This document shows, one piece after another, positions 1-7,812 of a stretch of DNA of 10,000 nucleotides. How positions within the stretch are numbered: the first letter of the stretch is position 1; each line of letters begins with the position of its first letter. A model generated the notes under the pieces. It was given only the letters and a program-made list of their open reading frames with translations. It did no database searches and was not told the DNA's origin. The stretch is from Chrysomallon squamiferum (taxonomy: Eukaryota; Mollusca; Gastropoda; Neomphalida; Peltospiridae): positions 5,393,559 through 5,403,558 of the forward strand of contig CM022678.1 in NCBI GenBank assembly GCA_012295275.1, in the 5' to 3' direction. The position numbers and the translations under genes were made by a program.

Positions 1-447
1 TCCGAACTGGAGGACGTCCGAGCCGGCGCGTTCCAGGAGATGAAAAAATCGGCGACCGTCGACTTCTACAGCCTCACCGTCGGTCGTTTAGGGTGCGGCA
101 CTTTCGACAAGATGCACACGGACCTGGGCGCGAAGTTCCACCTCTATTCGGTGTCCTTCGCGTGCGACTGCGAGCTCGGTTGGTTCGCTGATGCCGTGAA
201 GACGACGGCAGCAATCGTCGGCAACGACGTCGCGTGCGGAACGCCGTCCAACCTGAACGGTACCAAAATCGTCGACGTCACTGCAGCGCAGCTGTGCGGT
301 CAGGCCACGCCTTCCTCGTGCAGTCCCAGCGGCGTGGCTCCGCCTACTTCGATTGACGTGTGTCTGACAGCTGGAGCGGCCCATGACGTCATCGGTTTCA
401 GTGTACTGGCCTCGTTCCTGTTCGCCGCGTTTTTGAATACCATGTAG
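1..447 (+). CDS. LRR cell-surface protein, C-terminal part (LRRCT cap, likely GPI-anchored); 5' end outside window
   Basis: The reading frame is open from base 1 to the TAG at 445-447 (148 residues), so this is the 3' coding part of a longer gene and the first Met in the window (base 40) need not be the start. Residues 1-50 carry degenerate leucine-rich-repeat signatures (LEDVRAGAF near the start, then VGRLGCGTF). Residues 53-99 form an LRRCT cap: the CDCELGW motif with Cys55 and Cys57, then Cys79 and Cys99, matches the family spacing CxC-x(~20)-C-x(~19)-C. A Ser/Thr/Pro-rich linker follows. The chain ends in a hydrophobic stretch (residues 130-146) with no basic cytoplasmic tail and a small-residue TAGAA segment before it. 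That arrangement is typical of a GPI-attachment signal, though a simple C-terminal membrane anchor is possible. One sequon (NGT, 86-88) is present. The segment is visibly more GC-rich than its flanks, which supports coding. LRR/LRRCT proteins of this kind are extracellular adhesion or recognition proteins; the ligand is unknown. Confidence 0.85.
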   Translation, partial: SELEDVRAGAFQEMKKSATVDFYSLTVGRLGCGTFDKMHTDLGAKFHLYSVSFACDCELGWFADAVKTTAAIVGNDVACGTPSNLNGTKIVDVTAAQLCGQATPSSCSPSGVAPPTSIDVCLTAGAAHDVIGFSVLASFLFAAFLNTM

Positions 448-600
448 AACGGGCGAAGAATTTTTGTGACAGTTTTCGTGTTAATTTTTTCAAAGACTGT
501 TTTTAGAATAATTATAATCAGAATATACGATTTACGTACGTCATTCATAATAAATAAATCAATAAATAAATAAATCAATAAAATGCTAAATACAATGATA
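448..600 (+). promoter_or_regulatory. 3' UTR with clustered AATAAA polyadenylation signals for the LRR gene
   Basis: After the TAG stop the composition drops abruptly to AT-rich DNA. Canonical AATAAA hexamers occur at 549-554, 553-558, 561-566, 565-570, 569-574 and 577-582, about 100-135 nt past the stop, which is a normal distance for a short animal 3' UTR. The cluster is also a degenerate AAAT/AATC simple repeat, so the signals may be incidental. A GT-rich downstream element (TGTGTGCGGCGG, about 603-614) follows and supports cleavage near 590-605. Confidence 0.5.
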
Positions 601-1224
<624 letters not shown>

Positions 1225-1434
1225 ATTATAATGTTTATTATTATTATTACTGTCGTAGAGAAATACTGGTACACTTTGAGAGTTGACGTTTTCCTAATTA
1301 TTATTAATTGTTATTTCTTTTGTATTTCTTCATTTTTATTTTTATTTATTTTCATTTTTATCTTATTTTATTTTATTTTATTATTTTCACAATCTAGTTG
1401 TACACCTTTCTCTCTTTATATTTTATTATACACC

Positions 1435-1462
1435 TTTTTTTTTTATAAAAAAAAAAAAAAAA
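1435..1462. repeat. Poly-T / poly-A palindromic tract
   Basis: T10 (1435-1444) is followed by ATA and a long A-run to 1462, which is self-complementary and can form a small hairpin. It is probably a slippage product rather than a functional terminator. Confidence 0.8.
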
Positions 1463-1544
1463 TTATTTTTATTATATATATATTTTCATTTTAAACAACC
1501 AAACAACCATTTTTTGCATCAAGCGTCGAAATTTTAGTAGAATA

Positions 1545-1545
<1 letters not shown>

Positions 1546-1578
<33 letters not shown>
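1546..1578. repeat. Poly-A tract, A33
   Basis: An uninterrupted run of 33 A. It could be the tail of an old retroposed copy, but the roughly 100 bp upstream carry no recognisable SINE or LINE 3' end and no target-site duplication is evident. Confidence 0.9.
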
Positions 1579-1580
<2 letters not shown>

Positions 1581-1822
1581 AGGAAAGAAAAAAATGAACA
1601 ATGACTCATGGAAGTATATATGATAGAAACGATAATAATTGAATAAAACTTTATATTATATTGCATTACATCATATATTATATTATATTGTATCACAGAA
1701 AATATATTTGATAATAAATTTCAATACTTCTTTCAAATCATTAAGAATGAAAATACTCTGAGAGATATTTAGATGAAAACAAATACCTTTCTCACACTGG
1801 CGTAATTTGTGTTTTATGTGTG

Positions 1823-1944
1823 GTGTGTGTGTGTGTGTGCATACACATAGAGAGATAGATATATATATATATATTGATTTGTATGAGTATGCATGTGTAT
1901 GTATAGACAGACAGATAAACAGACAGATTGATATATATATATAT
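1823..1944. repeat. Mixed GT / AT / GACA simple repeats
   Basis: A (GT)n run (about 1823-1839), an (AT)n run (about 1860-1874), an imperfect GACA/GATA patch (about 1905-1930) and a second AT run (about 1931-1944) follow one another. Confidence 0.85.
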
Positions 1945-2036
1945 AATAATAATATAAATAATATTAATACTAATCTAATACTACTATTACTACTACTAGT
2001 ACTACTACCACCAAATTCTACTACTACTACTACTAC

Positions 2037-2075
<39 letters not shown>

Positions 2076-2097
2076 CAACAACAACAACAACAACAAC
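1945..2097. repeat. Compound trinucleotide array CTA -> AAT -> AAC
   Basis: Imperfect AAT and CTA/CTR units (1945-2010) are followed by (CTA)~7 (about 2018-2038), (AAT)~12 (about 2037-2072) and (AAC)~9 (about 2071-2097). The blocks differ by single substitutions in one codon-like unit. This pattern is expected when mutated units are amplified by slippage. Confidence 0.95.
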
Positions 2098-2177
2098 GAT
2101 TGTTACCAGTTCGCTGAAACAGCGACATCGAAGTTTATCTTAAGTACGACACAAAACTTTAAAAATGAAAATGTATC

Positions 2178-2210
2178 AAAAAAAAAAAAAAAAAAAAAAA
2201 AGAAAAAAAA
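2178..2210. repeat. Poly-A tract (A24-G-A8)
   Basis: A near-pure A-run with a single G. No element is recognised immediately upstream; the preceding 80 bp are unique sequence. Confidence 0.9.
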
Positions 2211-3019
2211 CAAAATCAACAAAATATCTTCTGACTTTTGATTCATAGGCGTCGAATAAGCAAAATATTTTATAAGTCAACTGAATCACCGAGCACAGCA
2301 TGTATATTTTATGGTTCTGTTGGCTGATCTTGTTTATTTATTTGTGGGATGTTTTTTTTTTAGTTGTTAGAGTTCACAGAATATATAGGTTTCGCTTAGC
2401 ATTTACATTAGAAAAAAACAAAATATATATATAAATATTTTACAAACACTTTGTGCGGTTTAGGTTGGGTCTATTATACAAAGAAACAATAAAATATTTG
2501 TGTTTTATTTTTGGGGGTTTTTTTGTGTGTTTTTTTTTTTTTTACAATTAATATTTACATTATGCATGAGAAGCAAAGAAAATGAATGCGCAATTTATTC
2601 GCTAAACAGCAGAATTGTTGTAGCGTGAAAAAATGTTTTCTTTCTGTCATTTAATTTATTATTATTACATTCCTCTTGAGTTTTTTTTTTTTTTTTTTTT
2701 TTTTTTTATATTTCTTTTTCTTCAGATCGTATATGTGAGTTAAGCTATTGATCTTTACCAACAAACATTTTAGCAGCTGAAAATAAGTAATCGAAACGAA
2801 TAGCACGAAAGCTATTGATGAAAACATAACGTTAGCAACTGTAACAACTGCAGTAACTACAGCAACGGGTTAACAACAGCAAAAGCAAGAGAATGAATAA
2901 TAACGACATCAACAGAAAAACGATTATACTAAGGATAATAAAGATATTGATTGTCACTTTATGCTTGTGTGAATGTGTGCGTCTCTATCTCTGCATGTGT
3001 GTTCATGCCCGCACCTGTG
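2211..3019. other. Intergenic sequence, mostly unique, with a T27 tract
   Basis: No gene is recognised. A pure T27 run lies at 2681-2707. An 11-bp direct repeat AAGCTATTGAT occurs at 2742-2752 and 2809-2819; the second copy overlaps a 6-bp inverted repeat AATAGC/GCTATT (2799-2816). Positions 2829-2885 carry a decayed AAC/AGC-type trinucleotide pattern. All frames are broken by stops. Confidence 0.6.
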
Positions 3020-3038
3020 TATATATATATATATATAT
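3020..3038. repeat. (AT)n microsatellite
   Basis: A pure AT dinucleotide run of 19 bp, directly upstream of a GC-richer segment containing nested inverted repeats. Confidence 0.9.
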
Positions 3039-3052
3039 TCTCTGTCTTGCGT

Positions 3053-3149
3053 ACATCTGATTAGACTCTGAATACAGAAAATATTCGGCGGGGGAGTACT
3101 GGCACAGGGGGACAAAGTCTAATCACGACCTCACAAACCCGTCAGATGT
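3053..3149. repeat. Nested imperfect inverted repeat
   Basis: ACATCTGA (3053-3060) pairs with TCAGATGT (3142-3149). GATTAGACT (3059-3067) pairs perfectly with AGTCTAATC (3116-3124). The inner segment has a further short pairing GAATA/TATTC (3070-3074 and 3082-3086) and a GC-rich core. The whole segment is more GC-rich than its flanks and lies between an AT and an AC microsatellite. It could be part of a short interspersed or MITE-like element; I recognise no family. Confidence 0.6.
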
Positions 3150-3164
3150 CGCTGACAAGGCTCA

Positions 3165-3168
<4 letters not shown>

Positions 3169-3225
<57 letters not shown>
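3169..3225. repeat. (CA)~28 microsatellite
   Basis: A CA dinucleotide run, pure after the initial GCGCA. Confidence 0.97.
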
Positions 3226-3227
<2 letters not shown>

Positions 3228-3372
3228 CCACTCATAAACTCGTACACTCTCAGTACATTGAGTAATCAGTAATCGAGGAAGATGAATCTCAAACATTTGC
3301 TTCCGTTTCGATTATTTTATCGCCGATTCTAATCAAACAATACTTAAACACAAAGCAGTCGCAGGGTGAACA

Positions 3373-3378
3373 TTTATT
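3373..3378 (-). promoter_or_regulatory. Candidate polyadenylation signal of the GT17 gene
   Basis: TTTATT on the plus strand reads AATAAA on the minus strand, about 262 nt past the GT17 stop codon. It is the first canonical hexamer I find downstream of the gene on that strand. The implied 3' UTR includes a T-run (plus-strand A16 at 3496-3511). Confidence 0.4.
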
Positions 3379-3639
3379 GATCGCAATGAACCCAGCAGAA
3401 ACTAGAATGAGAATATTGCCTGAAGGATTTCTTGTACGCAGACTGAATTTTAACATTTAGGATCACTTCTCAAATCACTACACCGGAAATATTGTAAAAA
3501 AAAAAAAAAAAGTTCTGAGAGTGATAATCATAATTAACAACAAACACACATATAAACAAAATAAATACACTAGTAATATTTTAAATAAATGCACCACCAA
3601 TTTTTTACAGGACTAAAATTTTAAACAAATAACTTAGAA

Positions 3640-5184
3640 TCACGACGTAACAATCCTGCCAGGGTTTACCAGCAAATAGTTAAAATATTTCGGGTGTTTA
3701 AACATGTAGCTTAAGTCTTTAAATGTCGGGTTTGTGTTAGGACAGACGGGTACGAAATCGTGTTTGAGATCGAAGAACCGACCCCGTCTGAAAAGGGATA
3801 AAATGTAAGTAATATTTCTGTTCTTTGGGTTATCTGCCCATCTTGGCCAGTCTGCGTTTATAGTGGACATGATTTTCACGTAGACTTGACCCGGTGTCCC
3901 GAAATACGACAGATGCCAGCCAGCGTGCAGTTCTGCGGAGCCCATGAACCACACGTCGTGCAAACGGTCTCCTCCGAAGTTTTTTATTCCCGTTTTACGT
4001 CGATTGTTGAAGATGTGTCCTCGGAGAATATTTGAATTTCCCGAATAAACGTCGTAAAACATTTTAACAGTAGACACACCCATAGCTGGCCACTTCACTT
4101 TCTGGTCGAACCAGTACAATCCGTAGCGAAACAGCTGCAAGAAAAATCCAACGGGAACCGGAAATCCGTCGTGCAGTTTGAGAAAAAGTAGCTCGTCCAG
4201 TCCTGGAGTCTCGTCTGCGTCGAAATACATAAATAAATCATCATCGCGCACGTTTTTAACACGTTCTTTCAGCGCAGGTCCGAACATCCTTCTGATGTGA
4301 GCTTCCTGAGCAAAACCAGCGCCTCGTTTTCGAGCCTCCGGAACAAATTCACCGTTAAACATGTGCATTATCTTACCGTGCCAGCGGCGCAGTAATCCCC
4401 TCTTCAAAGCCGGAAGTAAGTAAAGCGGTTTCGGATCACCGTAGTTGGTGACGTTTCCTTCCAGGATGAGAAATAAATCGACGGCGGGCGCGGTCTGTAA
4501 CATCTTCAGAAAAAGCACAACGTGTTCCATGTTGAACGTCAAGGCGAAGATAATTCTGCGCGGAACCATTCGAGGCGTGAACACGTATTTTTTTTTCAGT
4601 CTCTTGAGAGCCACGTCTACGGTTTGAGGCACAGAACAATATTTTCCAGTGAAACTCGGGAAACATACGCACGTCCTGTTCCCGTCTGTCTCGTTTTTCA
4701 TTTTCTCTGTGCCTCGTTTGTAACACGCGATATTTTTACCAGAAAAATAAAAGTAATCGGACTTCGCGTCTTCTAAGCGATGAACCGACGGGTTGTGGTA
4801 ATCGTAGTTCAGGAACAAATTATTGCCTTCTTCTTCAGGCATGTTAATTGGATCTGTCCTGTTTGGGCTGAAATAATTATCCACGCTTTTGTACCACTGT
4901 AAGATCTTCGCAGCCTCTCTGGGTGTAAACGGAACGTTCCGGCGTTTAGCATCTTCGTCTCTGCACGTGACGTCAAGGTCACGTGCTGGATAAACGGGGG
5001 TGTCCACAAGGCCGGACTCTTCGTAGAACAGGGTTTCCATGACATTTTTTGGAGTGGTATCATACCAGAGTTTCATGTAAGACAGGTTTTGTTTTCCTCT
5101 TGTAAAATACGTGAACATAAAGAAAATCACCTGAAGTGTTATGACGAATAAAATTAGTCTTTTTACAACGAAAACGTATTTCAT
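3640..5184 (-). CDS. GT17-family glycosyltransferase, MGAT3-like (beta-1,4-mannosyl-glycoprotein 4-beta-N-acetylglucosaminyltransferase-like)
   Basis: A complete, uninterrupted 514-residue frame, close to the length of vertebrate MGAT3 (about 530). MGAT3 adds the bisecting GlcNAc to the core beta-mannose of N-glycans in the Golgi. Seen here: a short basic cytoplasmic start (Lys2, Lys8, Arg9) and one membrane segment (about 10-27), giving type II topology. A stem (about 30-150) follows, then a small Cys-rich EGF-like stretch (Cys154, Cys172, Cys174, Cys183; CVCFPSFTGKYC). The catalytic region runs from MVPRRII (206) to the C-terminus. Family landmarks are FDADETPG (321-328), LLFLKLHDGF (332-341), YGLYWF (354-359), HAGWHLSYFGTPG (420-432) and YLLVNPG (503-509). 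Vertebrate MGAT3 has DADEIP and a Cys-rich HCSWCF where this protein has DADETP and HLSYF. Six sequons are present (33, 108, 164, 169, 244, 457). The start is well fixed: an in-frame TAA lies two codons upstream (5188-5190) and A is at -3. Family membership is strong; bisecting activity versus another acceptor is inference, because invertebrate GT17 members are poorly characterised. Confidence 0.93.
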   Translation of the reverse strand: MKYVFVVKRLILFVITLQVIFFMFTYFTRGKQNLSYMKLWYDTTPKNVMETLFYEESGLVDTPVYPARDLDVTCRDEDAKRRNVPFTPREAAKILQWYKSVDNYFSPNRTDPINMPEEEGNNLFLNYDYHNPSVHRLEDAKSDYFYFSGKNIACYKRGTEKMKNETDGNRTCVCFPSFTGKYCSVPQTVDVALKRLKKKYVFTPRMVPRRIIFALTFNMEHVVLFLKMLQTAPAVDLFLILEGNVTNYGDPKPLYLLPALKRGLLRRWHGKIMHMFNGEFVPEARKRGAGFAQEAHIRRMFGPALKERVKNVRDDDLFMYFDADETPGLDELLFLKLHDGFPVPVGFFLQLFRYGLYWFDQKVKWPAMGVSTVKMFYDVYSGNSNILRGHIFNNRRKTGIKNFGGDRLHDVWFMGSAELHAGWHLSYFGTPGQVYVKIMSTINADWPRWADNPKNRNITYILSLFRRGRFFDLKHDFVPVCPNTNPTFKDLSYMFKHPKYFNYLLVNPGRIVTS

Positions 5185-5252
5185 TGTTTAAACGCTAATC
5201 CTGACTAACTGTGAAATCCAAACGCTTTCTTCAGAATTATACTTCTTTTATT
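5185..5252 (-). other. Putative 5' UTR portion of the GT17 coding exon
   Basis: This is the stretch between the predicted splice acceptor and the ATG (68 nt on the minus strand). It carries an in-frame TAA at 5188-5190, so the protein cannot extend upstream. Vertebrate MGAT3 is likewise known for an intronless coding region behind non-coding 5' exons. Confidence 0.5.
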
Positions 5253-5290
5253 CTGAAATAAACCAAACAAAAAATAACTGTAATTAGTTT
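5253..5290 (-). promoter_or_regulatory. Candidate 3' splice site upstream of the GT17 coding exon
   Basis: Read on the minus strand, a T-rich tract ends in TTTATTTCAG (AG at plus-strand 5253-5254) and is preceded by a branch-point-like ACTAAT (plus-strand 5283-5288) about 30 nt away. This fits an animal 3' splice site. If used, the AAT/TAG array further upstream lies in the first intron. A second AG (TTACAG, just after the branch-like motif) is a weaker alternative. Confidence 0.45.
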
Positions 5291-5313
5291 GTTCCATTCT
5301 CCTGAGTCGTATA

Positions 5314-5692
5314 AACTTTATTATTAGTAGTAGTAATAGTAGGAGTAGTAGTAATAATAGTAGTAGAGGTAGTAGCAGTAGTAGTAGTTGTAGTAGTATA
5401 CTTCTTGTTGTTGATGTTTTTACGATAAAGATTTGTTAATAATAATAATAACAAAAATAGTAACATAATAATAATAAATAATAATAATAACAATAACAGT
5501 AATAATAATAATATTAATAATAATAACAATAACAATAATAATAATAATAACAATAATAATAATAACAATAACAATAATAATAATAATAACAACAATAATA
5601 ATAATAACAATAACAATTATAACAATAATAATAATAACAATAATAATAATAAGAATAACAATAATAATAATAATAACAGTAATAATAACAAC

Positions 5693-5754
<62 letters not shown>

Positions 5755-5798
5755 TAACAATAATAATAACAATAATGATAATAATAAGTAGTAGTAGT
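5314..5798. repeat. Long imperfect trinucleotide array (TAG)n and (AAT/AAC)n
   Basis: TAG-type units with AGG, AGC and TTG variants (about 5322-5400) are followed by AAT units with frequent AAC interruptions (about 5437-5787), including a pure (AAT)n core at about 5693-5748. The array ends with GTA units (about 5788-5798). Long Leu-, Ile- or Val-only open frames through it are artefacts. It lies just upstream of the GT17 gene, probably in its 5' intron or promoter region. Confidence 0.97.
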
Positions 5799-5805
5799 GT
5801 GTATG

Positions 5806-5830
5806 TATATATATATATATATATATATAT
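5806..5830. repeat. (AT)n microsatellite
   Basis: A pure TA/AT run that closes the preceding trinucleotide array. Confidence 0.92.
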
Positions 5831-6093
5831 CACATCTGCTAAAATGAATAATCAGCAGATGAGAATAGCAAATAAAATATTAAAACTAGATATCTCAATG
5901 TGGACAAATTTTTAGAGAAAGCTGTCAACCAAAAGTTATCATTGAAAAAACAGAGTACTTTCCGGAGACAGATTTACCTCAGAAATAATGTATATATTTT
6001 TGGTTTCAGGTCATAATGCTCAGATAATGAAAATACTTTGATCATTATCTGAACTTTAATACGTACTTTATTAAAATCACTTAAATATGTATT
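5831..6093. other. Unique AT-rich spacer with two perfect short inverted repeats
   Basis: No coding signal. CATCTGCT (5833-5840) pairs with AGCAGATG (5854-5861), and TCAGATAATGA (6020-6030) pairs with TCATTATCTGA (6042-6052). Confidence 0.6.
6020..6052. repeat. Perfect 11-bp inverted repeat, 11-nt loop
   Basis: TCAGATAATGA at 6020-6030 is the exact reverse complement of 6042-6052. It can form a hairpin in DNA or RNA. No T-run follows and no bacterial context exists, so it is not called a terminator. Confidence 0.75.
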
Positions 6094-6163
6094 TTAATAA
6101 TAGTAGTAGCTGTAGCTGTAGTAATAGTAGTAGCAGCAGCAGCAGTAGCAATAGTAGTAGTAA

Positions 6164-6209
<46 letters not shown>
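6094..6209. repeat. (TAG)n array with AGC variants; pure TAG core 6164-6209
   Basis: TAG/TAA/AGC/TGTAGC units make up the first part, and the last 46 bp are pure TAG. Reading frames through it give Ser-only peptides and are not genes. Confidence 0.95.
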
Positions 6210-6257
6210 TCTTTAAGAAAGAGCAAAATAATGTTTTTATATGTTAATCCCCAAAGT

Positions 6258-6320
6258 TTATTACTATTACTGCTACTACTATTATTACTACTACTATTAC
6301 TACTACTGCTGCTGATGATG

Positions 6321-6365
<45 letters not shown>

Positions 6366-6428
6366 TTATTATTATTATTATTATTATTGTTATTATTATT
6401 GTTTTTATTTTTATTATTATTATTATTT
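6258..6428. repeat. (CTA/TTA)n array; pure CTA core 6321-6365
   Basis: CTA and TTA units with CTG and GATGAT variants come first, then 45 bp of pure CTA, then TTA units with GTT/TTT changes. The array is in the opposite orientation to the TAG array at 6094-6209, so the two pure cores are reverse complements. Confidence 0.95.
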
Positions 6429-6515
6429 CGTTAAAAACAAAATGAAACTAAAATAATAGAACTGTGATTTTCATAATCCATTTAACTTTCTACATGGTGT
6501 TATTTCTATAACTTC
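6429..6515. other. Spacer between trinucleotide arrays with a short direct repeat
   Basis: The string TTTTCATAATCCAYTTAA occurs at 6468-6485 and again at 6678-6695, on both sides of the next array, differing at one base. Confidence 0.55.
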
Positions 6516-6595
6516 ATCATCATCATTATTACTTCCACTACCACCACCACCGCTACTACTACTGCTACTACTACTACTACTGTTATTATTATTAT

Positions 6596-6640
<45 letters not shown>
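6516..6640. repeat. Head-to-head CTA / TAG array (hairpin-forming)
   Basis: ATC/ACC-type units (about 6516-6552) lead into CTA units with one CTG variant (6553-6581). A short TTATTATT loop segment (6582-6595) and a pure TAG array (6596-6640) follow. The CTA and TAG arms are reverse complements separated by about 14 nt. Confidence 0.95.
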
Positions 6641-7017
6641 CGAAATTTTAAAAATCAGAAAAGAAACATTTTAATCATTTTCATAATCCACTTAAATGCT
6701 GATAATCCTATAAGCTTAATGTAAGTCCAAGTTACTCAGCCACGCTTTTATTCATAAACTATTTATGGCTTTTCATGAGGTCATAATGACTTTTTATTTA
6801 TTTTTAATCCTAAATGTGAAGGTTATTTTCAAGACGTAGCATATGCTATTGGCAACCTGAGTTTTGTTACATTTTTGTTAATTTATTTTATTTTTAGTCA
6901 ATGAAAGAACAAAAACAGTCATTTAAAAATAACAATAAAAAATAAATAAATAAAAATTAGTTAACGGATTAATTAATAATAAATAAATCAGTATATTAAA
7001 AGGATTTGCATTCTCAG
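6641..7017. other. Unique AT-rich sequence, no gene recognised
   Basis: Seen here: the second TTTTCATAATCCAYTTAA copy (6678-6695), a small hairpin CATAAA-CTA-TTTATG (about 6752-6766) and a TAAA-rich patch (about 6935-6985). Frames are short and broken. Confidence 0.6.
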
Positions 7018-7331
7018 TAATAATAAAAGTAATAATAATAGTAATAATAATATTGATAATAATATAATAATAATAATAGTAACAATAATAATAATAATAA
7101 TAATAATAATATAATAATAATAACAATAATCATAATAATAATAATAACAACAACGACAACGACAACAACAGTGCCAACAGCCGAATTAATAATACTAATA
7201 ACGACAGTGAGATTGATCACAACCTCCCCGACAACAACAACAACAATAACACTGGTAAATTGTAAAAGCAATAACAACGACGGCAGCAACAATAATAACA
7301 GCAGCATGAACAACAACAACAACAACAACGA
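7018..7331. repeat. Degenerate trinucleotide array AAT -> AAC/GAC/AGC
   Basis: The stretch runs from AAT units (7018-7145) into AAC units with ACG and GACAAC variants. It continues into a more diverged part (7170-7310, mixing AAC, AAT, CAG and CGG-type units) and ends with (AAC)~8 (7309-7330). The diverged middle reads as Thr/Asn-rich peptide but has no domain character. Confidence 0.85.
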
Positions 7332-7755
<424 letters not shown>

Positions 7756-7795
7756 CATCAAAGGGAAACCTGACATTAATATTATAAATAAATTT

Positions 7796-7812
7796 AAAAA
7801 AAAAAAAAAAAA
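7796..7812. repeat. Poly-A tract A17
   Basis: A pure A-run, preceded by an AATAAA at about 7787-7792. A retroposed tail is possible, but no element is recognised. Confidence 0.85.

Noticed and set aside
88-384. 98-residue minus-strand frame opposite the LRR exon
   Set aside because: Antisense shadow in GC-rich coding DNA; the plus strand has a clear LRRCT pattern.
384-391. CRE palindrome TGACGTCA in the LRR coding end
   Set aside because: Single 8-bp site within coding sequence near the stop, with no other regulatory context.
4436-5063. Several 60-96 residue frames on both strands inside the GT17 gene
   Set aside because: Alternate-frame shadows of the real 514-residue coding sequence.
5284-5833. 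Poly-Leu and poly-Ile/Val frames over 100 residues long
   Set aside because: They are translations of TAG/AAT microsatellites read on the minus strand.
6087-6434. 115-residue Ser-rich then Leu-rich frame
   Set aside because: Translation of TAG then CTA arrays; no unique sequence of note.
6008-6788. AGGTCATAATG at 6008-6018 and 6778-6788
   Set aside because: An 11-bp match between AT-rich sequences with no extension; likely chance.
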